Assembly (NCBI RefSeq): GCF_900168295.1
Contig: NZ_FVZL01000021.1
Coordinates: forward strand, 1-64,000
Length of the DNA stretch: 64,000 nt
Direction: 5' to 3'
DNA from: Arthrobacter sp. P2b
GTDB taxonomy: Bacteria > Actinomycetota > Actinomycetes > Actinomycetales > Micrococcaceae
The notes below the pieces were generated by a model. That model saw only the letters and a list, made by a program, of their open reading frames with translations, searched no databases and was not told the DNA's origin. Both the position numbers and the translations under genes were made by a program. Positions 32,132 to 40,221 of the stretch are shown piece by piece; position 1 is the stretch's first letter, and each line of letters starts with the position of its first letter.

Positions 32132-33679
32132 ATGCACATCACCGCCAAGGACCTCGCAGCACTGATCCCGCCGGGATTCACGCTTGGAGTTGCCACCGCA
32201 GCCTTCCAGATTGAGGGGGCCCTGGATGAGGACGGCCGCGGGCCCGCCGGCTGGGATGTGTTCGCCGCAAAGCCCGGCGCCATCGTGGAGGACCACAGCC
32301 CCGTGGTTGCCTGCGACCACTACCACCGCATGCCCCAGGACGTTGCCCTCATGAAGCAGCTGGGCGTGGATTCCTACCGGTTCTCGTTTGCCTGGCCGCG
32401 GATCCAGCCAACGGGCAAGGGACCGGCCAACCGCGCAGGCCTGGCCTTCTACGACCGCCTTTTGGACGAGCTGCTGGCCAACGGAATTTCACCGATGGCC
32501 ACCATCTACCACTGGGACACACCCCTGGCGCTGGATGAGGCGGACGGCTGGATGAACCGGGATACCGCCTACCGGCTGGGGGAGTATGCGTCCATCGTGG
32601 CTGAAGCCTTTGGCGACCGCGTCGCCCGCTGGGTCACCATCAACGAACCCGCAACCGTCAGCACCAACGGCTACTCCCTTGGCCTGCACTCACCGGGCAA
32701 GGAACTGGTCCTGGGCGCCTTCCCCACGGTCCACCACCAGCTCCTGGGACACGGCCTGGCCGTGCAGGCGCTGCGTGCGGCCGGCGTGCCGGGCGAGATC
32801 GGGATGACCAACGTGTACTCGCCCATGGTCCCGAACTCGATCAACCCCCTGGACCGGATCAGCGCCGGCCTTATGGACCTCGCCCAGAACCGGCTCTACG
32901 CCGATCCCGTGCTGACTGGCAAATACCCGGACCTGATCCGGGCGGCCAAGTTCTTCAGCTCCTTCGACCACCCGGAGGAGGACATGGCCCTGATCTCCCA
33001 GCCGCTGGATTTCTACGGGCTCAACTACTACATGCCCACCAAGGTGGCGGTGGGTCCCGGTGGCGGCGCGGTCCCTGCGAGCATGGCGGAAGCCATGGGC
33101 AGCGACCTCAGCGCAGCGGGCAGCGGCGGAACCCCGTTCCATGTGGAGACGTGGCCGGAAGCGGACATCACGTCCTACGGCTGGCCGGTGAAACCCGAGT
33201 ACATGGCCGTGGCGCTGAAGGAGATGGCGGAGCGGTACCCCAACCTGCCTCCCGTGATCCTCACCGAGGGCGGTGCCAGCTTCGAGGACATCATTGTGCG
33301 GGACAAGTCCACCAACACCAGGTTCATTCCTGATGAGCGCCGGCTGAAGTACCTTTCGGACCACCTGGAAACGGCGCTTCGGGCAACGGCTCCCGGCGGC
33401 GTGGCGGAGTCCGTGGACCTGCGCGGCTACTACGTGTGGTCCCTGCTGGACAACTTCGAGTGGTCTGCAGGCTATAACCAGCCCTTCGGGCTCCTGCACG
33501 TGGACTTCGAAACCCTGGAGCGGACGCCCAAGGCCTCCTACTTCTGGCTGCAGGAACTCATCGAGGAACGCGACCTCGCCGCCGCTGCCGGTGCCGCCAT
33601 CGCCCAGGCGGCAGCCGCGGATGACCTCGCCACGGAAGCGCCCGACGACGGCGTGGCCCCGCTGGGTGCCACCGCGTAG
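32132..33679 (+). CDS. Beta-glucosidase-type glycoside hydrolase, family GH1
   Basis: The 515-residue cytoplasmic TIM-barrel enzyme has the GH1 N-terminal signature FTLGVATAAFQIEGALDEDGRG. The acid/base is Glu172 in TINEPA, and the nucleophile is Glu379 in VILTEGGASF, where most family members have TENG. It hydrolyses terminal beta-glucosyl or galactosyl units. An Ala-rich tail of about 35 residues follows the barrel. The start is ATG 32132. No transporter or regulator is adjacent, so its inducer cannot be inferred. Confidence 0.93.
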   Translation: MHITAKDLAALIPPGFTLGVATAAFQIEGALDEDGRGPAGWDVFAAKPGAIVEDHSPVVACDHYHRMPQDVALMKQLGVDSYRFSFAWPRIQPTGKGPANRAGLAFYDRLLDELLANGISPMATIYHWDTPLALDEADGWMNRDTAYRLGEYASIVAEAFGDRVARWVTINEPATVSTNGYSLGLHSPGKELVLGAFPTVHHQLLGHGLAVQALRAAGVPGEIGMTNVYSPMVPNSINPLDRISAGLMDLAQNRLYADPVLTGKYPDLIRAAKFFSSFDHPEEDMALISQPLDFYGLNYYMPTKVAVGPGGGAVPASMAEAMGSDLSAAGSGGTPFHVETWPEADITSYGWPVKPEYMAVALKEMAERYPNLPPVILTEGGASFEDIIVRDKSTNTRFIPDERRLKYLSDHLETALRATAPGGVAESVDLRGYYVWSLLDNFEWSAGYNQPFGLLHVDFETLERTPKASYFWLQELIEERDLAAAAGAAIAQAAAADDLATEAPDDGVAPLGATA

Positions 33680-33685
33680 GAAGGC

Positions 33686-34792
33686 TTAGAGCAGGTCGAG
33701 CGTGGCGAGCTGCTTGGCCATGCCGGCGCCGTCCGGGGAGTAGATCCACGGCACCCTGGAAGCAGTGTGGTCCCCGTCCTCGGAATGGCCGCCGGCGAAT
33801 ACCGACTCGCTGACGGACAGTTGACGGATGGCGATGGCCGCAACCTTGTCCGGGTTTTCTGACGCGAAGCCGGAGTAGATGGCCTCATCATGCTGGCCGT
33901 TGTCCCCGATCAGGAGCCACTGCATGTCCGGGAACTCCTTGCTGAGCCGTTCCAGGTTGCGGTGCTTGTGGTCCTGGCCGCTGCGGAACCAGCGGTCCTG
34001 GGTCAGGCCCCAGTCCGTCAGCAGCAAGGCCCCGGAAGGGTACATGTTGCGGTTCAGGAACCGGGCCAGGGTGGGTGCCGCATTCCAGGGGCCGGTGGAC
34101 AGGTAGATGACCGGAGCGTCGGGGTGCTCGATGGTCAGCCGGTCCAGCAGCACGGCCATCCCGGGGGTGGCCATGCGCGCGCGCTCGCTCAGGACGAACG
34201 TGTTCCACAGTGCCAGGAACGGCCGGGGCAACGCAGTCACCATCACGGTGTCATCGATGTCGGACACGATGCCGAATTTCACGTCCGGTGCGATCACCCG
34301 GATCCGCGCCTCAACCGGTTCGGTCCCTTCCGCTTTGAGGACGGCCGTGTGCCAGCCGGGCGTGAGCTGGACGTCCACCTCTGTGTCGATCAGGCCGCCG
34401 CGGTCCGCCTGGACGTGGGTGACAACATCGCCAATGGTGATTTCGACGTCGGTGAACTGCAGCGGAACGCCGGTGAAGGCACGCCAGCCGCGCACGTTCT
34501 GGTTGCCGTTCCGGGCTTCGTGTTCGGCTTTGCTGCCGGGCAGCGGCTTCTGGGTCATCAACACTCGGCCCAGCACCCTGACCTGGCTGGTGGATCCGTA
34601 GCCCTGGTAGGCGATGGTCTGCGGAACGAACTTCCAGCGCTTGGCCAGTTGGATCCGGACACTGTTGAAAGTGTCGGAGACCCGGTGCGCGAGCCGGAAG
34701 ACCTGGTTGCCGGACACTTCGTTCCCGCTGTCCAGGTCCTGCCGGGGAGGGTGCGCTGCGTTGTGGGGCGAATTCTGCGGAGCCTTGTCCAT
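33686..34792 (-). CDS. App1-like phosphatase domain protein (DUF2183)
   Basis: The 368-residue protein has an N-terminal beta-sandwich (VRVLGRVLMTQKPLPG, GWRAFTGVPLQFTDVEITIGD) and a C-terminal HAD-like DUF2183/App1 domain. The latter carries GIVSDIDDTVMVTALP (catalytic DxD), VIYLSTGPWNAAPTLARFLNRN and LIGDNGQHDEAIYSGFA. Yeast App1 is a phosphatidate phosphatase, and bacterial relatives are uncharacterised. The start is MDKAPQNSP at 34792. It is convergent with the GH1 gene (6 bp) and followed upstream by a DUF72 gene in the same orientation. Confidence 0.87.
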   Translation of the reverse strand: MDKAPQNSPHNAAHPPRQDLDSGNEVSGNQVFRLAHRVSDTFNSVRIQLAKRWKFVPQTIAYQGYGSTSQVRVLGRVLMTQKPLPGSKAEHEARNGNQNVRGWRAFTGVPLQFTDVEITIGDVVTHVQADRGGLIDTEVDVQLTPGWHTAVLKAEGTEPVEARIRVIAPDVKFGIVSDIDDTVMVTALPRPFLALWNTFVLSERARMATPGMAVLLDRLTIEHPDAPVIYLSTGPWNAAPTLARFLNRNMYPSGALLLTDWGLTQDRWFRSGQDHKHRNLERLSKEFPDMQWLLIGDNGQHDEAIYSGFASENPDKVAAIAIRQLSVSESVFAGGHSEDGDHTASRVPWIYSPDGAGMAKQLATLDLL

Positions 34793-34859
34793 GGGTCCAC
34801 TCTGCCACAGGGCGGCAGCCGGCGAGGAGACTCCTTGGCGTGGACGGTGCTCTATGACG

Positions 34860-35591
34860 TCAGCCCTGCCCAAGGATCCCGCGCAGGGTCTGGGCGTTGC
34901 GCACTGCGTGGCCGCCGCCGTCGTTATTGAAATAGGCGTACACGTCCAGGCCGTCACCCTCCCACCCGCGGATGCGGTCCGCCCACCAGTGCATGTCCGC
35001 GTCTGAATAGGAGCCGGCGTAAAGGTGCTGGTGGTCGGGTCCATGCAGCCGGACATAGGTGAACGGCGCCGTGGTGCGCAGGATGCAGGGAAGGTTTGCC
35101 CCGCTCATGATGCAGTAGGCCGCCTGGTGCCGCTCCAGGAGGGCGAAGACCTCCGGGCAGTCCCAGGTGGGGTGCCGGAATTCCACTGTCACCCGGATCC
35201 AGGAAGGGACTGCCGCCAGGAAGTAGTCCAGCCGGGCGTCGTCGCGCTCCATCTGCGGGGGCAATTGGACCAGGAGGACGGCCCTCTTGTCGCCCAGTTC
35301 ATGCCAGCACCGCTCAATGCGCTCAAGCCATACCTCGGGCGAGTACAGCTTCCTGGCATGGGTGAGCCCGCGCGGGGCCTTGACGGACATGGTGAAACCG
35401 GCGGGCAGCCGCTGGTTCCAGCCGGCGAAGGTGGTGTCGCGGGGCCAGCGGTAGAAGCTGGCGTTCAGTTCAACGGTGCTGAACCGGGAAACGTAATGCT
35501 GCAGGCGGTCCCTGGCAGGCAGCCTGGGCGGGTAGAGGACATTCTCCCAGTGGTCGTAGCTCCAGCCTGAGGTGCCGATGTGGACTGCCAT
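34860..35591 (-). CDS. DUF72 domain protein
   Basis: The 243-residue TIM-barrel-like protein matches DUF72 (YecE): IGTSGWSYDHWENVLYPPRLPARDRLQHYVSRFSTVELNASFYRWP, FTMSVKAPRGLTH, LLVQLPPQMERD, VTVEFRHPTWDCPEVFALL, TYVRLHGPDHQHLYAGSYS and DVYAYFNNDGGGHAVRNA. No biochemical function is established. It lies 67 bp upstream of the App1-like gene and is divergent from the GH15 gene, whose start is 62 bp away. Confidence 0.9.
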   Translation of the reverse strand: MAVHIGTSGWSYDHWENVLYPPRLPARDRLQHYVSRFSTVELNASFYRWPRDTTFAGWNQRLPAGFTMSVKAPRGLTHARKLYSPEVWLERIERCWHELGDKRAVLLVQLPPQMERDDARLDYFLAAVPSWIRVTVEFRHPTWDCPEVFALLERHQAAYCIMSGANLPCILRTTAPFTYVRLHGPDHQHLYAGSYSDADMHWWADRIRGWEGDGLDVYAYFNNDGGGHAVRNAQTLRGILGQG

Positions 35592-35652
35592 TCCTGCAGG
35601 CTACATCGGTTTGAGGACTGTGCAGCGGAGCCGTCTGTGGCAGTGTAAGGTC

Positions 35653-37461
35653 ATGGCGCTCATTGAAGATTATGCGGTAGTTGGTGACCTTCAAACCGGT
35701 GCACTCGTGAGCAACGAAGGCTCCATCGACTGGCTCTGCCTGCCACGCTTCGACTCCCCGGCATGCTTCAACGCGCTGCTGGACACGCCCGAGGCCGGAC
35801 GCTGGCTGCTGGCGCCGGAAAACGGCGGGCCGTGCACCCGGCGGAGCTACCGGGACGGGAGCCTGATCCTGGAGACGGAGTGGGAAACACCGGACGGGAC
35901 GGTGCGCGTCATCGACTTTATGCCGCCCCGGGACGCCGTGGCGGACATCGTCCGCATTGTGGAGGGCGTCAGCGGCTCGGTGAAGATGCACGGCGAACTG
36001 ACGCTGCGGTTCGATTACGGGCACATCATTCCCTGGGTCCGCAGGGACAAGCACGGGCTGCACGCCATCGCCGGTCCGGACGCCGTCTACTTTGTCACCC
36101 CCGCGCCCCTGCACGGCGAGAACATGCACACCGTCAGCGACTTCACCGTCAGCGCCGGCGAACGGGTCCCGTTCGTGCTGACGTGGGCACCCAGCCACGT
36201 GGGCCGGCCCCACACGGTGGACGCCGAGAAAGTCCTGGACACCACGTACGCCTTCTGGCGCGGCTGGGCCTCGCAGTGCACAGTGAAAGGGAAATACCAG
36301 GACGCCGTGGTGCGTTCCCTCGTGACCCTGAAGGCCCTCACCTACGCGCCCACCGGGGGCATCGTGGCCGCCGTCACCACATCGCTGCCGGAACAGCTGG
36401 GCGGGCCGCGCAACTGGGACTACCGGTACTGCTGGCTGCGCGACGCCACCATGACGCTCCAGGCGCTCCTGGCCGCCGGGTATACCGCCGAAGCGGCGGC
36501 CTGGCGGGACTGGCTGCTGCGCGCCGTGGCCGGTGATCCGGCGGACCTGCAGATCATGTACGGGATCCACGGTGAACGGCGCCTGCCGGAGATGGAGCTG
36601 GCCTGGCTGAAGGGTTACGAGAACTCCTCACCGGTGCGCATCGGCAACGGGGCGGCGGAACAGCTCCAGCTGGACGTTTGGGGCGAAGTGCTGGACTGCC
36701 TGGCGTTGACCCGCAACTCGCTGCTGAAGCACACCGATGAGGCCTGGGACCTCCAGTGCACCCTGATGTCGCACCTCGAAACCATCTGGGACCAGCCGGA
36801 CAACGGGCTGTGGGAAATGCGCGGCCCGCGCCGGCACTTCACGCACTCCAAGGTGATGGCCTGGGTTGCCGCGGACCGGATGGTGAAGGGCGTCCGTGAA
36901 TCCGGGCTTCCCGGGCCTGTTGAGCGCTGGGAAACGCTGCGGGACACCATTCACCGGGACGTTATGGCCAACGGGTTCGACGCCGCGCGCAATACCTTCG
37001 TGCAGTCCTACGGCAGGCCGGAGCTGGACGCCAGCCTCCTCCTGATTCCGCGGGTGGGCTTCCTCCCGCCCGATGATCCGCGGGTCATCGGGACCATCGA
37101 GGCCATCCAGCGCGAGCTCACGGAGGACGGTTTTGTGCTGCGCTACCGTCCGGCCGAAAGCGACGACGGGCTGCCGGGTGATGAGGGCGTCTTCCTGGCG
37201 TGTTCCTTCTGGCTGGTGGAAGCCCTGCTTGGCGCGGGCCGGCACGAGGAGTCCACGCAACTGTTCGAACGCCTGCTCGAGCTACGCAACGATGTGGGGC
37301 TGCTGAGCGAGGAATGGGCGGTCAAAGCCGGCCGCCAGCTGGGCAACACACCACAGGCCTTCAGCCACTTCGCGCTTGTGACTAGCGCTTTGGAGCTTCA
37401 TCAGGATACGGTTCGCCGGAGCGATACCCCCATTCCGCAGGAGTCTGCGGAAACGCGCTGA
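35653..37461 (+). CDS. Glycoside hydrolase family 15 protein, trehalase-like
   Basis: The 602-residue enzyme has an N-terminal beta-sandwich (EDYAVVGDLQTGALVSNEGSIDWLCLPRFDSPACF) and an (alpha/alpha)6 catalytic barrel. Blocks include NWDYRYCWLRDATMTLQALLAAGY, MYGIHGERRLPEMELAWLKGYENSSPVRIGNGA with a candidate acid Glu, and DEGVFLACSFWLVEALLGAGR with a candidate base. The motifs agree with actinobacterial GH15 trehalases rather than glucoamylases. No signal peptide is seen, so it is intracellular. The start is ATG 35653. GTAAGGTC directly ahead suggests a weak ribosome-binding site or a leaderless transcript. Confidence 0.9.
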   Translation: MALIEDYAVVGDLQTGALVSNEGSIDWLCLPRFDSPACFNALLDTPEAGRWLLAPENGGPCTRRSYRDGSLILETEWETPDGTVRVIDFMPPRDAVADIVRIVEGVSGSVKMHGELTLRFDYGHIIPWVRRDKHGLHAIAGPDAVYFVTPAPLHGENMHTVSDFTVSAGERVPFVLTWAPSHVGRPHTVDAEKVLDTTYAFWRGWASQCTVKGKYQDAVVRSLVTLKALTYAPTGGIVAAVTTSLPEQLGGPRNWDYRYCWLRDATMTLQALLAAGYTAEAAAWRDWLLRAVAGDPADLQIMYGIHGERRLPEMELAWLKGYENSSPVRIGNGAAEQLQLDVWGEVLDCLALTRNSLLKHTDEAWDLQCTLMSHLETIWDQPDNGLWEMRGPRRHFTHSKVMAWVAADRMVKGVRESGLPGPVERWETLRDTIHRDVMANGFDAARNTFVQSYGRPELDASLLLIPRVGFLPPDDPRVIGTIEAIQRELTEDGFVLRYRPAESDDGLPGDEGVFLACSFWLVEALLGAGRHEESTQLFERLLELRNDVGLLSEEWAVKAGRQLGNTPQAFSHFALVTSALELHQDTVRRSDTPIPQESAETR

Positions 37462-37503
37462 GGCGGCGCGTGCCGGGGTGTGGCTTCTCCTTCGCGAAAT
37501 AGA

Positions 37504-37515
37504 TAAGTATACTTA
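37504..37515. promoter_or_regulatory. Palindrome overlapping a -10-like element upstream of the DUF1508 gene
   Basis: TAAGTATACTTA is a perfect 12-bp palindrome containing TATACT (37508-37513), a good -10 hexamer. Its position 65 bp upstream of the DUF1508 gene suggests an operator over the promoter. It differs in its arms from the TGTATACA word used by the GntR locus. The regulator is unknown. Confidence 0.4.
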
Positions 37516-37578
37516 CTAACACCTCATGGGAGTGCTCCCAGAAGCACAGCGCCGTGAAACGACGGAGGAGTGATTTAT

Positions 37579-37869
37579 ATGGCCGGGTACTTTGAGCTCG
37601 TGGATGCGCCTGACGGCGGCTATCGGGTCAAGATGATGGACGGGGCCGGGAACCTGATGGCCATCTCGGTGACCTTTCCCACCAAAAGGGCGGCTGCTGC
37701 CGGCGTGGCGATGGCCCGCGAGATTGCCGGTACGGGCCTCATCCGGGACAAGAGCCACGACGGCGCCGGGACGGTGATCCGGGAGCGTGTCCGTCCCGTC
37801 GCCACGCCGAAGGAAGAAGCGGCCCGGCGCAAGAAGGCTCCGGAAGCCCGGCGGGCTGCGGTCAGCTGA
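37579..37869 (+). CDS. DUF1508 (YegP-like) protein
   Basis: The 96-residue protein has one DUF1508 repeat: GYFELVDAPDGGYRVKMMDGAGNLMAISVTFPTKRAAAAGVAMAREIAG. A basic tail follows, rich in Arg/Lys/Ala (PKEEAARRKKAPEARRAAVS). YegP-type proteins are small beta-hairpin proteins of unknown function, often tied to stress. GGAGGAG precedes ATG 37579; an in-frame GTG 37570 is the alternative start. Its TGA overlaps the ATG of the HAD gene (TGATG), so the two are coupled. Confidence 0.85.
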   Translation: MAGYFELVDAPDGGYRVKMMDGAGNLMAISVTFPTKRAAAAGVAMAREIAGTGLIRDKSHDGAGTVIRERVRPVATPKEEAARRKKAPEARRAAVS

Positions 37870-38579
37870 TGGCCCCCACCCGCATGTCACCCCCTGGCGG
37901 ACTGCGCCGGGGGGTTCTCTTTGACGTTGACGGGACGCTCATCGACTCGTCCTACATCCACACCATTTCCTGGTGGGGCGCCTTCCGCCAGCACGGCTAC
38001 GACATCCCGATGGCGTCGATCCACCACTATGTGGGCATGGGCGGCGACCGGTTGGTGGACAGCCTGCTGCCATCCGACCGGGACCGCGACGCGGACCGGG
38101 ACATCATGTCCAGCCACGGCGCCCTGTACGCCTCCCACTGGCCCGCCCTGCGCGCCTTCGACGGCGCCAAGGACCTGCTGGCCCAGTGCCATGCCGGCGG
38201 GCTTGCTGTTGCGCTCGCCTCCTCCGCACGGAAGAAGGACCTGCAGGTCATGAAGGCCACGCTCGACGCCGACGCTTATATCGACGGGGCCACCAGCGCC
38301 AATGACGCCAAGGAAAGCAAACCCGCCCCGGACATCCTGGTGGCAGCACTGGAGGCCATCGGCGTGGAGGCCGGTAACGCTGTCTTCGTTGGGGATGCCG
38401 TGTGGGACATGAAGGCCGCTGCAGCCCTTGGCATCCCGTCGGTGGGAGTCACCTGCGGCGGGATCAGTGCCACAAAGCTGCGTGACGCCGGGGCTGTCGA
38501 AGTCTATGAGGGCCCGCGTGACCTCCTGGACAACCTGACCTCAAGCGCCATCGGCCGGCTGCTCGCGGACCAGCCCTAG
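37869..38579 (+). CDS. HAD superfamily hydrolase (phosphoglycolate phosphatase/beta-PGM-like)
   Basis: The 236-residue protein has the HAD motifs in order: FDVDGTLID (nucleophile D19, acid D21), VALASSA (motif II Ser), K in SKPAPDILVAALEAIG, and FVGDAVWDMKAAAALGIPSVGVTCGG (motif IV acids). The cap after motif I is helical (type C1), placing it near phosphoglycolate phosphatase and beta-phosphoglucomutase-like enzymes. The substrate is unknown. It starts 1 bp inside the DUF1508 stop codon, indicating translational coupling. Confidence 0.9.
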   Translation: MAPTRMSPPGGLRRGVLFDVDGTLIDSSYIHTISWWGAFRQHGYDIPMASIHHYVGMGGDRLVDSLLPSDRDRDADRDIMSSHGALYASHWPALRAFDGAKDLLAQCHAGGLAVALASSARKKDLQVMKATLDADAYIDGATSANDAKESKPAPDILVAALEAIGVEAGNAVFVGDAVWDMKAAAALGIPSVGVTCGGISATKLRDAGAVEVYEGPRDLLDNLTSSAIGRLLADQP

Positions 38580-38585
38580 CTTCCC

Positions 38586-38610
38586 CGGGCAGGCTCAGAC
38601 GGTCTGCCCG
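38586..38610. terminator. Hairpin at the convergent end of the HAD gene and a small hypothetical gene
   Basis: CGGGCAG (38586-38592) pairs with CTGCCCG (38604-38610) around an 11-base loop that contains the stop codon of the minus-strand gene. It is a short stem without a T-run, so only a plausible terminator. Confidence 0.4.
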
Positions 38611-38843
38611 CCGGTGACGGCGTCCTCGTCTCCTGCATTCGCCGGTTTGTCCCAGGACACCGCAACCCGCACCGATCCGTCGTCGTTCCGTTCGATGTCC
38701 GTCACAACGTCGGACGCGCTGGCACCCATCTCAACAATCCTGGTGCGGTAGGTGTTGACGAGTTCTTCGAGGCTGGCTTCCGTCCATTCGCCGGGCCGCA
38801 TACGGGTGGAGATTTCGACCGGTTCGGGCTGGTAGAGCGACAT
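38595..38843 (-). CDS. Conserved hypothetical protein, 82 residues
   Basis: This small acidic cytoplasmic protein (MSLYQPEPVEISTRMRPGEWTEASLEELVNTYRTRIVEMGASASDVVTDIERNDDGSVRVAVSWDKP) has a predicted alpha/beta pattern and no recognised domain. AAGAGGAACGTT precedes the ATG. It lies between the HAD gene (convergent) and the alcohol dehydrogenase (divergent) and appears monocistronic. I do not know a function. Confidence 0.75.
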   Translation of the reverse strand: MSLYQPEPVEISTRMRPGEWTEASLEELVNTYRTRIVEMGASASDVVTDIERNDDGSVRVAVSWDKPANAGDEDAVTGGQTV

Positions 38844-39013
38844 AACGTTCCTCTTTCACTCAAGCGTGTGCGGATCTGGCCCTTCCTACGCTAGGAGCCG
38901 CGGGCCGTGACGACAAGTATTTGATCAGCCTGCTTACTTTTTCTGGCCGAAGCCGATAGCGTCGAAGGACGGGCCTTCCGCCCTCCTGCATGAGCACCAG
39001 AGAAAGGGAAACT

Positions 39014-40195
39014 GTGAAAGCACTGACCTGGCAAGGCAAACGCTCGGTAAGCGTGGAAGAAGTACCGGATCCCGTCATCCAGGAGCCCACCGATGCCATC
39101 GTCCGGATCACGTCCACGGCGATCTGCGGCTCGGACCTGCACCTGTACGAGGTCCTCGGCCCCTACATGCACAAGGGCGACGTGATCGGCCACGAGCCCA
39201 TGGGCATCGTGGAGGAAGTGGGAAGTGCGGTCACCAACCTTCGCCCGGGGGACCGGGTTGTCATTCCCTTCAACATCTCCTGCGGCCACTGCTACTTCTG
39301 CTCGCAAGGGCTGCAGTCCCAGTGCGAAACCACCCAGGTGAAGGACAAAGGCTCCGGAGCCGCCCTCTTTGGCTACTCCGAGCTCTACGGCTCTGTCCCG
39401 GGCGGCCAGGCGGAGTACCTGTGCGTACCGCACGCCGACTACGGCCCCATAAAAGTGGGAACAGAGCTTCCCGACGAGCGCTACCTGTTCCTCTCCGACA
39501 TCCTTCCCACAGCTTGGCAGGCCGTGGAGTACGCCAATGTCCCGCCCGGCGGAACCCTTGCCGTCTTCGGGCTGGGACCCGTGGGCCAGTTCGCTGGCCG
39601 GATCGGCGTCCAGCGCGGCTACCGCGTGGTGGGCGTGGACCCAGTTCCGGAACGCCGGGACATGGCCGCGCGGCACGGGGTGGAAACGTTCGACTACACG
39701 AAGACCATTGCGGACGAACTGCGGGACATGACGTCCGGAAGGGGCCCCGACGCCGTCGTTGACGCCGTCGGCATGGAAGCGCATGGTTCCCCTGTCGCGG
39801 GCTTCGCGCATCAGGCACTGGGGCTGCTGCCGGACAAGCTGGCGCAGAAGGCGATGGAAACCGCGGGCGTGGACCGGCTGGCAGCATTGCACACCTCCAT
39901 TAATGCTGTGCGGCGCGGCGGGACCGTGTCACTGAGCGGCGTGTACGGCGGCCAGGCGAGCCCCATGCCGATGCTCACCATGTTCGACAAGCAGATCCAG
40001 CTGCGGATGGGCCAGTGCAACGTGAGGAACTGGACCGATCACCTGCTGCCGCTCGTGGAGGACGACGCCGATCCGCTGGGTGTGATGGACCTGGTCACCC
40101 ACCGTTCAGGCCTGGAGGGCGCGCCGGCGCTGTATGAGAAGTTCCAGAAGAAGGAGGACGGCTGCATCAAGGTGGTTCTCAAACCCGGTACCTGA
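39014..40195 (+). CDS. Zinc-dependent alcohol dehydrogenase (MDR superfamily)
   Basis: The 393-residue protein starts at GTG 39014 (KALTWQGKRSVSVEEVPDP) behind AAAGGG. Catalytic zinc ligands are in ICGSDLHLYE and IGHEPMG. The structural zinc site is CGHCYFCSQGLQSQC, with the last Cys displaced relative to classical ADHs. The cofactor motif is VFGLGPVGQFAGRIGVQRGYRVVGVD. Length and insertions resemble glutathione-independent formaldehyde dehydrogenase-like MDR proteins. The substrate remains open. It has its own promoter region divergent from the small hypothetical gene. Confidence 0.9.
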   Translation: MKALTWQGKRSVSVEEVPDPVIQEPTDAIVRITSTAICGSDLHLYEVLGPYMHKGDVIGHEPMGIVEEVGSAVTNLRPGDRVVIPFNISCGHCYFCSQGLQSQCETTQVKDKGSGAALFGYSELYGSVPGGQAEYLCVPHADYGPIKVGTELPDERYLFLSDILPTAWQAVEYANVPPGGTLAVFGLGPVGQFAGRIGVQRGYRVVGVDPVPERRDMAARHGVETFDYTKTIADELRDMTSGRGPDAVVDAVGMEAHGSPVAGFAHQALGLLPDKLAQKAMETAGVDRLAALHTSINAVRRGGTVSLSGVYGGQASPMPMLTMFDKQIQLRMGQCNVRNWTDHLLPLVEDDADPLGVMDLVTHRSGLEGAPALYEKFQKKEDGCIKVVLKPGT

Positions 40196-40221
40196 GTCTC
40201 AAGGGACGGGCGGCTGCTCCC

